Below are positions 23,801-33,612 of a stretch of 64,000 nt of DNA, piece by piece. The DNA is taken from positions 70,963,702 to 71,027,701 of the forward strand of contig NC_052135.2 of NCBI RefSeq assembly GCF_016086655.4. The letters are read 5' to 3'. Every line of letters starts with the position of its first letter. The stretch's first letter is position 1. Both the position numbers and the translations under genes were made by a program. The notes under the pieces were generated by a model that did not search any database, was not told the origin of the DNA, and saw only the letters and a list, made by a program, of their open reading frames with translations. This DNA comes from Lepeophtheirus salmonis. Taxonomy: Eukaryota; Arthropoda; Copepoda; Siphonostomatoida; Caligidae.

Positions 23801-26271
23801 ATTTGAAATTTTTCTCTAAAATAAATAATTTTTCAATTTTTTTTCCAAAAAATTTAATTTTCTGTGAATAATTATGGATTTTTTTAAATTTTATTGCAAA
23901 AAAGTTTTATATTTGAAATTAATTTTTTCCCAAAAAAATCTAATTTTCTGTGAATAGCTATGGATTTTTTAAACTTTATTCAAAAAAAAAAATTAATTCT
24001 GGCCCTGACTTTTGTCAACAAATTTGAATATCCATATTCACGAATTTGATTTACTTTTATTTAGATCTAATCCTGATTCGGATCGATACACTTTTTGTAA
24101 TGGAGTGGTACTACATGTAAGTCAATGTGAACAAACCTTTGGGGATTGGCTCAATGGTATCAATGAATTTGCTCGGGGTCTTCATTCCATGGAATTGGAT
24201 ATATCCGCATTTTCTTGCCTTTGTGGTCTCATACTAGTCAATGGTAAGGATGGTAAGACACCCATCAAACAACTTTTCTTTCTTTTTTATTTTAAGTATT
24301 AACCTCTACCCCTAAATACTTCTACCTTAATTTGTATCATTCACCCAATAGATGCAAGTATCAACCATTTCCATAGTGCGACATGTAAATTTTCCGCAAT
24401 CAAGAAGCAAAACCTTAATACCTTTTTATTAGAAAAGTATAATTAAAAATGTAATTGAAAAAACTTTTAGCAATCAATCTAAAAACCTGGTCGACTATGA
24501 ACAGCCGACGGATGACTCTTTAAGTAATTAAGTACTTTTTTGCATCTCTCAAACCTTAAGGCCTTCATCTTGTTGGTGATGAGATGTCTTAAAGTCCTGA
24601 CAAAGTATATTAGGCCGAGGTCATCATGAGCTTCCCTCCTTATGGCGATCTTGTCCACGTTGAACTCGTTAGTCAAGCGGTGCATGGATGCTGTTGGATC
24701 TTCCTTGATCTTGGCCTCCAGGGACTTGAGAAATGTTTCATCTCGCTTCAAACAATTTCCTCCTCTTTCTGCCTTCCTTTTGACTCCTTTCACATTCTCC
24801 TTGGCTACCCTGATTTTCTTGACTGTCCTCACGGTCATGCCGACAATGTCTGAAATTCTTTTTGGATCAAAATCTTCGTCGAGGAGATCCGAAACCCTTT
24901 GCCTTTTTTATTCATATTCATTCATTTGTATCGAAACATTGCTTGAGATGTAACCTGAAACCTTAATTAGTTGGGGGGGGGGGGAATAATGACGCGGAAA
25001 ATTTCCCTGTTGCACTCTGTATATATATCCAACATATTTGTATCTACATATCACGTAGTGGTCTTTATTGTACCTCGCAATCTTTACATCAAAAAGAAGG
25101 ACAAAATGCCCCGAAATAAGTTGGTAGCTGGCCAATTCTTCCCAAATATGTAATTATTGTTTAACAATTGTTTGAAATTGTTTAGAGTCTTTAACAAGCA
25201 ATAATTCAAATTCAACCAATCAGCAACATTCAAAACACAGCGAAAAAAACAGTATACATTTTTGTGATGTAGTGTTAACTTTATTATTTATCACGAAACA
25301 ATTCCTTTCAAAAAACAGATACAAAAACGGCCACAAAACAGGTTACCCAAATTTTTCCCACTACCTTGGATTTATTATTCAATAATTAATTGTTGAGAGT
25401 CGTTCACAGAGCTATTGAGTTTTTTACTTATTAGCAGTTTGTTTACAAAAACCTATTAATATTTTGTTTACTTATTTGCTTATTAGTACAACTTTGATCA
25501 TCTTGTGGGCATTGAATTTATTTTATTTTTTTGAATCCACATCTGACAATCAAATACAGTGTTGATTTTTGTGAGAGTTATTGAAATTACAGCGTGCTAG
25601 ATGTAACAAATTCCGTTTTGTCTTTCTCCTGAAACCATCAACAACCTTCCACTCAGCCTTGATGACTATACAGAGATATATATTCTATATATAAGAATAT
25701 TCTTATTTTTTAATATTTTATTTTTTATAAGAGACACACCTTAAGTTAAAATAGTAGTAGATATACAATGGTTCCTACTCTAACGCGTCGTTATTCGCAA
25801 TGAAGAATTCGTACATACATACGTACATATATAGTTTTATAGGCTCCTCCGTTTTTTTTTTTTTGTATTTAGATCCAAGGTCTTTCTCCTGATTTTGTAT
25901 TCTTCCTCTCTTGATATTATTATTAGATTCCCAATACTTACTTACATACTTTACAAGTCTCAATATAGTACCCCTTAAACAACACACGCATAATAAACAA
26001 ATTTCTATTTTTAGAGCGTCACGGATTGTCGGATCCCAAGAAGGTAGAGTCCATTGAGAACAAGATCATTAACTCCCTCAAGGATCACGTCACATATAAT
26101 CCCGAAGCTCAAAAGAAAGAACATTATATGACACGGATATTGGATCGACTTCCAGCTCTAAGATCTCTCTCAATGCAAGGGCTTCAACGGATTTTCTTCC
26201 TCAAATGGGAGGATCTCGTTCCTGCTCCACCTCTCATAGAAAAAATGTTTGCTTCCAGCATACCCTTTTGA
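17490..26271 (+). CDS. Hr38: NR4A-family orphan nuclear receptor (Hr38), multi-exon coding span
   Basis: This encodes a DNA-binding transcription factor of the NGFI-B/Nurr1/Hr38 group. It acts in the nucleus and usually binds NBRE sites as a monomer, and the family is typically stress- and activity-induced. Five exons (18654-19675, 19947-20415, 21825-22048, 24065-24243, 26015-26271) join with matching phases into a 716-residue frame ending in TGA. Starting at ATG 17693 and joining 17809 directly to 18654 gives 755 residues. Order of parts: Gln/His/Ser/Pro-rich activation region, C4 zinc fingers with P-box 'CEGCKG', the A-box 'GRRGRLPSKPK' diagnostic for NR4A, then a ligand-binding domain ending 'PPLIEKMFASSIPF'. 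All eight zinc-binding cysteines and all splice sites look intact, so this is a functional gene. The true start codon and first exon are uncertain. Confidence 0.93.
18366..18502 (+). CDS. Hr38: Hr38 5' exon, version B (possible alternative exon)
   Basis: An acceptor CCTTCCAAAG is followed by an open frame with 'NKYADHPVSSPPLHQ' and 'SVELDFMTAKT', ending at AAAACG|GTACTA. The 3' end is phase 0 and joins the exon at 18654 in frame. The 5' end needs one base from a preceding exon, because in phase 0 it would hit TAA at once. Exon A therefore cannot be its 5' neighbour. It is best read as an alternative 5' exon fed by an unseen upstream exon. The protein character is receptor N-terminus-like but not diagnostic. 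Confidence 0.5.
18654..19675 (+). CDS. Hr38: Hr38 activation-domain exon
   Basis: The acceptor TTGATTCCAG precedes CAA AGT AAT TTT, and the exon ends CAAGG|GTAAGC (phase 2). It encodes about 340 residues of N-terminal transactivation region. Features include 'FADVLSSSYGISLTDYGDE', His/Gln tracts around 18840-18925, an acidic/aromatic patch 'ESYDSIPNTFHGEF', a Gln-rich run near 19165-19240, and Ser/Pro-rich stretches to the end. 'FLLKKEPIYT' and 'PFKTELPEAKP' resemble sumoylation-type KxE sites (inference). The region is low in complexity, as is normal for the A/B domain of NR4A proteins, so conservation is weak apart from position and phase. Confidence 0.85.
19676..19946 (+). other. Hr38 intron 3
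   Basis: A 271-bp GT-AG intron (GTAAGC ... TTACTCTAG). It contains an A/T-rich middle and nothing recognisable. Confidence 0.8.
19947..20415 (+). CDS. Hr38: Hr38 DNA-binding-domain exon
   Basis: Contains the whole NR4A DNA-binding domain. The first finger starts at Cys codon 20047 (C-x2-C-x13-C-x2-C) with P-box 'CEGCKGFF'. The second finger follows C-x5-C-x9-C-x2-C, with 'CPVDKRRRNRCQFCRFQKC'. The '[20 protein letters not shown]' extension ends at 20310; its A-box contacts the 5' AA of the NBRE. The hinge then reads 'ALVRAHIDTSPDMNNLDYS', the first part of the NR4A ligand-binding domain. The donor is CCCAA|GTAAGT, phase 0. Upstream phase is completed by the previous exon (GG|G). No substitutions are seen at zinc-binding residues. 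Confidence 0.96.
20416..21824 (+). repeat. Hr38 intron 4 with two degenerate R2 repeats
   Basis: A 1409-bp GT-AG intron. Two imperfect copies of the R2 repeat (about 20520-20790 and 20880-21120) lie head-to-tail, each with TTATAGGC and a following CTTTATTT.A.TTATAA block. The rest is AT-rich with an A run near 21572-21590 and a (TA)n stretch near 21691-21706. Confidence 0.5.
21825..22048 (+). CDS. Hr38: Hr38 ligand-binding-domain exon 1
   Basis: The acceptor is ATGATTAAAG and the donor is TTATAG|GTAAGT (phase 2). It encodes helices 3-5 of the NR4A ligand-binding domain, recognisable from 'FYHVLTSSIEVIRNFCERIPG', 'LSLNDRDLLFQTSCLELFVLRLAYR' and the shared intron position inside the final Arg codon. 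'ERIPG' corresponds to the 'EKIPGF' turn conserved in NR4A. Confidence 0.94.
22240..22654. mobile_element. CAGGGGCGTCC-family element, copy b
   Basis: The right end GGACGCCCCTG (22644-22654) is clear, preceded by 'GAAGGGCTACACCGCC' and an AT-rich core containing repeated 'AAATCACAGCTGTTCTCA'-like units. The left end is degenerate. Confidence 0.6.
23641..24003. mobile_element. CAGGGGCGTCC-family element, copy c (opposite orientation)
   Basis: The left end is CAGAGGCGTCCACAGGG, followed by 'GGGCTTCAGCCCC' and a core of 'AATTTTTTTCCAAAAAA' repeats with 'CTGTGAATA.CTATGGATTTTT'. The right terminus is missing, and the copy stops about 60 bp before the next Hr38 exon. Confidence 0.65.
24065..24243 (+). 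CDS. Hr38: Hr38 ligand-binding-domain exon 2
   Basis: The acceptor TTTATTTAG completes the Arg codon (AG|A). The exon encodes 'SNPDSDRYTFCNGVVLH', 'CEQTFGDWLNGINEFARGL' and 'MELDISAFSCLCGLILVN', the NR4A helix 6-9 block. It ends AATG|GTAAGG (phase 1). A second GT donor nine bases downstream (GATG|GTAAGA, exon end 24252) is in the same phase and would insert Gly-Lys-Asp. The first donor reproduces the usual family junction (V-N-E-R-H-G). Confidence 0.94.
24372..25019 (-). mobile_element. Internally deleted mariner-type element inside Hr38 intron 6
   Basis: On the minus strand the 5' end CAGAGTGCAACAGGGAAATT (25019) and the 3' end, here ATAGTGCGACATGTAAATTTTC at 24373 on the plus strand, match the two ends of the element at 38791-40045. 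Only the 5' half of the transposase remains: 119 codons at 24838-24479 with 'KKIRVAKENVKGVKRKA' and 'ASMHRLTNEFNVDK', the HTH region. The catalytic core is deleted. A TA flanks the 5' end (25020-25021). It is a MITE-like derivative of the same family. Confidence 0.8.
24479..24838 (-). pseudogene. Truncated mariner transposase, DNA-binding half only
   Basis: The 119-codon frame shares most of its residues with the plus-strand frame at 39019-39336. It ends in 'HSRPGF' and a stop near the internal deletion point. Without the catalytic aspartates it cannot transpose; it could at most bind element ends. It is antisense to Hr38 within its intron. Confidence 0.75.
25090..25260. repeat. CCAAT-containing repeat R3, copy 1 (in Hr38 intron 6)
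   Basis: Contains 'CAATTCTTCCCAAATAT', 'GTTTGAAATTGTT' and 'TTCAACCAATCAGCAAC' in the same order as 57710-57830. The last two blocks also appear at 55315-55400. Confidence 0.6.
26015..26271 (+). CDS. Hr38: Hr38 terminal coding exon (ligand-binding domain C-terminus, AF-2)
   Basis: The acceptor TTCTATTTTTAG leads into AG CGT CAC GGA, completing Glu across the junction (E-R-H-G). It encodes 'VESIENKIINSLKDHVTYN', 'LPALRSLSMQGLQRIFFLK' and the AF-2 helix region 'PPLIEKMFASSIPF', then TGA at 26269-26271. The protein ends exactly where NR4A proteins end (...PF-stop). Confidence 0.96.
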
Positions 26272-27000
26272 AGGGATACAACCTACTGAAAAAACTGGGA
26301 ACAAACATTTAAATACATAATATGAAAAGAAAGAAAAATTAAAGTGTGATGCAAGACGCAAATTTCTTCATTGGTTGTTTGTTTGTTTGCTGGTTGTTTG
26401 TTTGTTAGTTTTGTATATATAGAGGAACCACACACTATTCATTTGTTACTATTATTATCATAAATATCATTATTATTAAATCATAATGCAACGACCTTTT
26501 TTTTTGCAATTTAGTCCAAAAAAATTATATACATACTATTACATATATATATATCACATAAATATATGCACCTTGTTGTAAAGAGCGTTGTTTACTTATA
26601 TTAATTTGTTTACAAAACGATCCAGAGTGGTGCCACCTTGCGGCAAAATATTACAACTCCCTGAATGATAATATTATTATATATATTTGTTATTCGTAAA
26701 TTCAAAATGGTGTAAGGGCCCAATTTATATTTTTTGCGCCCCCAAACTGCATACTGTCACACCATCTTGCGGAATATATTTTTTATTTATTTTGCTTATG
26801 CCCTATTGTAAATCCTCTCCACATTCAAATATAATTTTATTTATTATTAGAACGTCTCCCAATATTTTTATGTTTTCTAGTAGAATTTTTTTATTTTTTT
26901 TTTAATTTAAAAGCCTTTTCCTTTTTTCCCCCTTACAGAGAGGTTCTGTGCCGTCTTAAAAATGTATTACTATTATTTTTTTGTAAAAAATATATAAATA
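26272..27000 (+). other. Hr38 3' UTR and downstream flank
   Basis: No canonical AATAAA was found soon after the stop; ATTAAA variants at 26339-26344 and 26475-26480 are possible polyadenylation signals. Several ATTTA-type AU-rich motifs occur, a feature of unstable immediate-early transcripts, but in AT-rich DNA this is weak evidence. A repeat with the motif CACCTTGCGG begins near 26630. Confidence 0.4.
26630..26790. repeat. CACCTTGCGG-motif repeat, copy 1
   Basis: 'GGTGCCACCTTGCGG' (26631-26643 area) and 'CACACCATCTTGCGG' (26758-26772) lie about 125 bp apart. A similar pair ('GGTGTCATCTTGCAG' and 'CACACCACCTTGCAG') flanks 37194-37386. This suggests a dispersed element of unknown class. Confidence 0.4.
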
Positions 27001-27242
27001 ACTACACCCGAAATCTCGTTGCAGAGCAACCAAACACAGTTTTTATTTCTAGGACTAATATGAACATATGCAAAATATTATCTTTTTTTTTTAAACTTAT
27101 ATTTTGCTCAGACAAAGAATACCAAATCCGTTTTACTTAAAACAACCCTCACCCCCATGCCCCTCACCCCCTCTCAGGGATCATCATTTTCTATGTATGT
27201 ATATATTATATTCTTAGTTTCTGGTTATTTTAGATCTCATTA

Positions 27243-27264
27243 CTCTCTCTCTCTCTCTCTCTCT
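27243..27264. repeat. (CT)11 microsatellite
   Basis: An uninterrupted CT dinucleotide run of 22 bp. Confidence 0.9.
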
Positions 27265-27559
27265 GGTATTGAATTACTCTTATTAATTAATTATGAATTA
27301 TAATTATTGTTACCTGTGGAATTTTGTTTTTATTGATTTAGAAATATTCCAACAACATATCATTATCAAGTGAAATAGACGTTGGGCCTTGCAACAAATT
27401 TTTATCAATTCTCATACCAGGTGCGGTAAAAAAAAATCTTTATACTTGGTTTTTGCTATATAAAAAAAAAGATCTTCCAAAGTGTCTTAAAAACCGATAA
27501 AATGCCATCTGAATGTGAATTTTGATCCGTGCACTTTTGGACGTTGGCAAAAAACTAAC

Positions 27560-27890
27560 GTAGATTGCACTGTTACTATGGGTCCAGACAAATTACCCGG
27601 ACTTGAACGTGGTGTCCCAGCCGGACGGTGCGCCTGTACATACGTCCAACATGCACTCAAAAAGTGAAGTCCAATGGGTTGGCATCACTTTTTTAGTGCA
27701 TGTTGAGTCCAAGGCCTACACCATCCATTATCCAAATATCAATAACCTCGAGGACACCGTCAACCAGCACTAGGATGCCATGTCAGAGGACTACATCCAC
27801 AATGGGTGCAAGGCCTTCTGTGGCCGCCTGGAAGCTATCATTTCTGCCAAGGGGGCTACATCGAGGATTAGAGAAAAGCCAAGACATCAT
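27560..27890 (+). pseudogene. Mariner-type transposase C-terminal relic lacking the third catalytic block
   Basis: One frame reads through 'QPDGAPVHTS' (second catalytic Asp motif), 'HVESKAYTIHYPNINNLEDTV', a stop (TAG), then 'DAMSEDYIHNGCKAFCGRLEA'. This is the normal C-terminal order of the family. The expected 'SPDLNPLDY' block with the third Asp is missing between 'GITFL' and 'HVESKA' while the frame is kept, so about a dozen codons have been lost. Upstream, CAGGTGCGGT (27418-27427) could be the left terminus; no right terminus was found. Confidence 0.6.
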
Positions 27891-27899
27891 GCTAGTTAT

Positions 27900-29490
27900 T
27901 TTTATTTTATTGACTTACCCAATTACAACTGGTTCCTGAAATGCATCTGGATAAAGTTCTATATTGAAAGTTTACTGCACGCGCTATTACTAAAAAATCA
28001 GTTAAAAATAGATTAATCGGCAAAAAATAATATCCGATTTCTCCAATTATTAGTTAAATGTTACATTTCATACTAAAAAGTGTAAAGATCATCTAAAACT
28101 ATCCAAAATTTAACAAAATATGGCAACAATCGATCTTAAAATGAGCTACATATAATTAAGCCCTGCCCCTTGGAAGTTTTAGTAGAGCCTTTGTTTACGT
28201 GAATATGTCACTTTTAATCATTTTTCTTAATGAATTTATTCTCTCCACAGAATTTACTTTATTAGTTTAATTAAAAAGGTGAATTCATCGAGGTTGCATC
28301 GTTAGTTATAAAGTCATATTTAAGGCACTTCAATGCCTCTAGCAGACAAAAAAAAAGTTTTATGTAGAGGACTACTTTGGAAAAAATATTGATCATGGGG
28401 TCTTTGCATCGCCATTTTGTTTATAGCTTTGTCTTGAACATTCCTTATGCCTTCTTGATTACAATACATCTTCTTTCTGCAAGATACCTAACACCTATGA
28501 TGTCAGTAGGTAGTAATGTTTTAAAGGGGTCACTTTCCTTGGCCCTGCAGTTGATTGATTATAAAAAATATTGGCTCTGCATATTTTATTCTTTGAATTA
28601 TACAACTATCATATTATTATTTTTTTTAAAACGTCATCAAAATATTATATTTTAAAAAAGAAAGAAAATAAAAAAGGAAGTCATTTTCAATTTAAAAAAA
28701 TGAAAGAAAATAGCACGGTACGGTGTACCGCCCCTCTCAGGGTAAACCCGACCCTGCTCGTGACATATGCATTCCTCCTTCCCTTCTTCGTAATTAACAA
28801 GTTAAATTCAGGGATATTGCCTAGTTAATGGTGCCCAAGCGTCTCCAGTAGATAATAAAGTAATATCGTAAATTGTCACAAAAAATATTGACTGGGTTGT
28901 CGTTAGGACAAAAAAATTGAAAAAAAAAGAGTACATTCTGTTACAACTTTTTAATAATTACCATCAATGAAAATTTTTATTTTGAAAAGGAGAAGTGTTG
29001 TAGTTTGAACAGGGGGTGCGTAGCGTGATAGTTCATATATTAAACTATTAGGTTAGACAGCCCTTAAGTGACACACTTGGATTTGAAGATCATAATATTC
29101 AAAATTATTCCCTATCCTGAAGTGTCAAAACTAACTATTGTTTATTTAGAAAGCTTTTTGATCATTGGATAATAATTAAAAAACAAGTATAATAATTATT
29201 ATAGACAACATCATAATTGATTTGGTAAACATAAATTCAAAGCAATTTTTGTATCGTCAAGAAATAGTTTTACCACAATATATACTATGCAAATAGAATA
29301 TTGGTACTGATTGAATATATAAATACTCATACTGTGTAGTGTTGTTCGGTATAACGGCATGGCGTACCAGAAAGGACGTCAGGGACCTCAGGTGATGTCC
29401 CTGGTTCGGTCTTAAAATGGTGTCGGTCCCATTTTCAGAAGGGAAGAAAGAAAAAAATAATTTTTTGATTTTATGTACAATAAAACTGAT
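27900..29490. other. Intergenic, no gene recognised
   Basis: Short frames (for example 28377-28655 and 28571-28828) have no family character. A small GGTACGGTGTACCG inverted motif lies near 28717-28730. Confidence 0.45.
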
Positions 29491-29501
29491 TCATATATAT
29501 C

Positions 29502-29969
29502 CAGGAATGTACACAGGGGGCAGATTGAAGGGGCTGTAATCCCCCCCAAAAAAAAATAAAGGAATTTTTGCTTTATAGTAGAATTTTTTTTCTAAAAAAA
29601 TTAATATTTGCCTTTTTTGTACAAAAAATTCCATTTTTTGTCTATAACTGTAGATGTTTGATCTTTTATTCAAAAAATTTAGTATATAAAATAAATTTTT
29701 TGGCCGAGAAATTTAATTTTTCAATTTTTTTCTCCAAAAAATTTAATTTTCTGTAAAAAGGTATGCATTTTTTAATTTTTTTTCGACAAAATTTAATATT
29801 TAAAAAAACAATTTTGAAATGTTTTCCGAAAATTTAATATTTTGTGAAAAGCTAAAAATTTTAGGATTTTTTTTTTTCAAAAAATTATAATTTTTTGACT
29901 TTTTTTAAAGAAATTAAATAAATAAGCCTCCTCCCCCCTTCAAAAAAAGAAAATCCTGCGGACTCCTTG
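29502..29969. mobile_element. CAGGGGCGTCC-family element, copy d
   Basis: The left end CAGGAATGTACACAGGGGG leads into 'GAAGGGGCTGTAATCCCCCCC', an AT-rich core with 'AATTTTTTTCTCCAAAAAA' repeats, and a right end with 'CCTGCGGACTCCTTG'. The termini are more diverged than in copies a, l and o. Confidence 0.6.
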
Positions 29970-32235
29970 TTAACTAAATTGTTCTTATTGTAATTTGGAC
30001 ACATATTACTGTTTGTTTTTTAATCACCCGGTATATTTATTCTCGGCTGTAAATGGTCATTGGTCTATGTATACGAGTAGGATAGTGTTATTGGCCTACA
30101 TATTTTCAATGGTACTATACTAAATTGATATTATAACCAGCATTTTACTACTTCATACAAAAATTGACACTTCAAATTTCTGACCCTCCCACCAAACACA
30201 ATTGTCCTATATATGAAAAAAAAAGCCGGAATATAATTTGTATTTTATAATGAAATGTCATCAAATTTATGAGCTTGCTCCTGTAAGTGCCTTTCAACTG
30301 CTCTAAGCGTCACTTTTGTTTCATATTTAAGTCGAACCCGGTAGAAAAATATTGGTATCGTGTCAACAGTAGCGCTATGTATTTAAAAAAAAACATGGAC
30401 TCATATAATCTACTAAATATACAGATAATTATTCCATCATTAACAGATCCTTAGATACCCCAAGTGTGTTGATAACAATTGAAGGAGATAATTGCGAGTA
30501 GTTCACAGATGTTGAATAGCTTTCCATCATTGTCTCAAAAACATACATACATATAAGTAATGAGCCTAGTCAAGGCATAAATTAAACTACTGCATACTTA
30601 TAGCTAAGGTTGTATCGATCCTTATTATGGGACATAATATTAGTATAGTCATTCACATTTATATAATCGGTCCTTGAAAAAAGTCCCTAAATCTAAAAGA
30701 ACCCTCTTCAATGAGTCATTTTTACTTACATAGGTTATTATAGATTATTTTAGTTGACAAATTTACATTGTTCAGCATCTTTCATTTCTATACCCAGGGA
30801 TCAAAGTTTTAGTAAAATATGTAAAAGGTAGAGTCCAGTAAGTAGTTTTGAAATGAAAAAAATACTTTTAAAAATTAGAAAAGGAAAAATGGTGCTCTGT
30901 TTTCTTTTTCATTATTTAATTATTCATCGGGGTCTTAATTTTTCCCTCTGAAGTGTGTATTATCTCCTATCTTTGGTGTAGACTGTTTAAGATAAAAAAA
31001 TATGACTTTAAATATAATTACAATATTTTCGCTGCACTTATGGTATTTTATATACATATGTATATTAATTAATTTTCTCCCTCAAAATCGTTTAATAAGC
31101 AGCTGATATTAAGAAAGCTCTTGATTAAGGTATACCATACGCCTCCCTCTCGCCTTCTCCTTGCGCTCTGTTATGGGTTTTTATCGTTAGACATATTGTA
31201 TTTCACATATTTAATTTTTAAAACTTTGACAACAAAGGATTTTTCCTTTCCTTAACAAAATTCATCCACTCAATTCATTGAAGTTTCATAGATAAGAGTA
31301 CTCCATGGTACTCACAGCGCAGTGGTGCCAGGACCATAGAGGCCAATGGACCATTGTCCCTCCTCCCCAGCCACTTTTGAGGAAAAATATTTTGTCAAAA
31401 TAATAGTCACGCCTTCTGTCGGTAACTTCTGATGACTTCATCATTATATAATTCACCCCCTACCCCCACTTGCTGATATATTCCGGCACCGTTGCATTAA
31501 CGCCTCTAGTAGAACGAAAAGTACTATAGTCAATCTGAACAAAAGTTGATGACTGGGTTGACGTTTAGTTCCTTGAGTTGTACAGATTTGAGAGTTGTTT
31601 TTTTAAGACTAAAATCTAAAAGTTAAATCCCAAATTATCTCTTCTAAAAATGGAAAATATTTTCACGAAAAATCCAATAATATTTTCCCAATACTAATAG
31701 CAAATAAGGACAAACCAAAATATGCACAATGATAGCTTGCCCATCCCTACTACTTAATTAAAGCTAATTAATGAAGTATTTCTCATTCATATAAACATTG
31801 GAGGTTAATACCAACAACGGTATTAATATTTTTCTTATTGTGTTTTGAATGTTTTTATCAAATTTCCAGAATGACATTTACTTTTATTCTACTCTGATAT
31901 GAGAGTACTTTCTTCTTTAAATAGCATTCTTTTTTTTTCGAATGGGCTTCATTTTTTGTAAAGTCAATATAAAAATAATTAAAAATTTCCGCCTGACAAC
32001 CCATTTTTTGCCTACAAATGGTGTGGATAAGCTTATCTGTAAAAGGGTTCTATTAAGGAAAATTTCTGAAAAGTATATTTTTAAAGTTAGATTAATTAAG
32101 ATATTAATTACTTCCTTCTTATGTTGTCAGGTGTTGATTTTCTAAGCCGTTCTTAGTGTTCTCAACGGTAAATAGTTGGACATGAATTAGCTTTACTCTC
32201 ACTGCCATAAAGAATTTCCTACTATTAAATTAATA
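29970..32235. other. Intergenic, no gene recognised
   Basis: AT-rich; no frame, terminal repeat or RNA gene was recognised. The segment around 30885-30990 shares motifs with 35150-35225 on the other strand ('ACCAAAGATAGG'). Confidence 0.45.
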
Positions 32236-32239
32236 ATAG

Positions 32240-32446
32240 CAGAGACGTATGTGGAAAAAAAAATTCAAAATTCCACAGCTATACACAAAAAATGAAGTTT
32301 CAAATATTAAATTTTTTGGAAAAAATTCAAAAAATCCACAAGTATTTACAAAAAATTTCAAATATTAAATTTTCTTGTAAAAAAAAAAAATATCCTTAAT
32401 TCGGGGAGGGCTACAGCCCTCCAGCCCACCCATGTGGACGCCCCTG
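32240..32446. mobile_element. CAGGGGCGTCC-family element, copy e (short)
   Basis: The left end is CAGAGACGTATGTGG and the right end is 'GGGCTACAGCCCTCC' followed by ATGTGGACGCCCCTG. The core has 'CCACAGCTATACAC' and 'CCACAAGTATTTAC' repeat units. At 207 bp it is one of the shortest copies with both ends. Confidence 0.65.
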
Positions 32447-32589
32447 AATAGATTTTCAACAGTTGGAGAGGATTGGCCTAAGCCTAATTGTTAAGGTACT
32501 CTTTAACTTCTGGTGTTTTTTCGATCTCTTTTTGGATAAGGAAATTTTGAGAGATACAATGATGATTGCTAATGATTTAAATCCGGTGT

Positions 32590-32785
32590 GTTTTAATTAA
32601 TTTGTAATTCGGAATTTTCTTTTCCAAATGTGTTGTAATTATTATTTTTTTACTGAGTAGTATCCTTTTTGCCTTCCGCTCTAGTTTTAGCTGATTGTAA
32701 CTGATCTAATGAAACGTCATGAACATCATTATTTCTCTCTTCCTAAACATTCTCCAAATTTTCAGGGTTATCATTTGAGTAGAAT
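32590..32785. repeat. Repeat family R1, partial copy
   Basis: The block 'CTGATTGTA.CTGATCTAATG' plus 'AAACGTCAT' and 'TCAGGGTTA' matches 3060-3140. Confidence 0.5.
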
Positions 32786-33009
32786 AGATTTATTGATGAT
32801 TAAGTCACTAGCTGATATCTATTATGTCATTGAACAAAGTAGAGAGCTAACTATGTTAAAATTTTGATGGGCTGTCCTTAATCCTAAGGAGGGGTAGATA
32901 TCAGCCAATGACGTCATCATCATTCAAACTAGACGAATTTTGATAAAAATAATAAGTACTTTAATTTAGCCTTAAGTGTGTAAGAATAATGGATAACGAA
33001 AAGATCCGA

Positions 33010-33363
33010 AAAAACGCAGTTGTTCACAAAAAAATTTTTGTAATAGATATTCAAAAATCGCAGCAATTCCCACAAAATTAAATTTTTGGTAAAAAATTTC
33101 AAAAATTAAACTTGAAGTATTATATTTTTAGGAAAAAATTTCAAAAATCAAAAGCTATTCTTAAAAAATTATTTTCTTCAAACAAAAAATTCAAAAATCC
33201 ACAGCTATTCTTAAAAAATTACTTTGTTAGGAAAAAATTTCAAAAATCCACAGCTCTCCAATAAATATTAAATTTTTTGAAAAAAAAAAAAAATTCATAG
33301 CTGTTTATAAAAAATTACATTTTTCCTACAGCCCCTCCAAATCACCCCCTGCGGATGCCCCTG
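33010..33363. mobile_element. CAGGGGCGTCC-family element, copy f
   Basis: The core holds five or more units of the type 'AAAAATCCACAGCTATTC', and the right end reads 'CAGCCCCTCC ... TGCGGATGCCCCTG'. The left terminus was not found. Confidence 0.6.
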
Positions 33364-33459
33364 TAAACTGAATTAGTTTCAAATACTTTCGCGGAGTCGC
33401 TCTTAAAATTGGGGATGTTTTTCAAGGACTGATAATCGGTACATTTTTATATCCTATAC

Positions 33460-33612
33460 CTCAACTGAACAAAAAATTTAACTTTTTTCAAATAGCTTTG
33501 GATTTTTAAAATTTTTTACCAAAAATTTTACATTTGAAATTTTCTTCCCAACAATTCAATTTTTGGAGAATATCTTTAGATTTTTGAGGTTTTAATCCTG
33601 TGGACGCCCCTG
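33460..33612. mobile_element. CAGGGGCGTCC-family element, fragment g
   Basis: The right terminus CCTGTGGACGCCCCTG (33597-33612) follows a short AT-rich core with opposite-strand unit motifs ('AATAGCTTTGGATTTTT'). The left part is missing or merged with copy f. Confidence 0.5.

Larger units (their letters stand above)
22049..24064 (+). other. Hr38 intron 5, 2.0 kb, with two non-autonomous transposons
   Basis: A GT-AG intron (GTAAGT ... TTTATTTAG). It holds copies b (about 22240-22654) and c (23641-24003) of the CAGGGGCGTCC family, which differ in completeness. It also holds a segment near 22795-22915 with AAGTC/GAGTCTC-type motifs. Confidence 0.65.
24244..26014 (+). other. Hr38 intron 6, 1.8 kb, with a deleted mariner element
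   Basis: A GT-AG intron ending TTCTATTTTTAG. It contains a 648-bp internally deleted mariner element (24372-25019) and one copy of the CCAAT-containing repeat R3 (about 25090-25260). Confidence 0.75.

Noticed and set aside
24626..24953. Plus-strand open frames over the intron 6 mariner element
   Set aside because: They are the antisense shadow of the transposase frame, which has clear family motifs on the minus strand.
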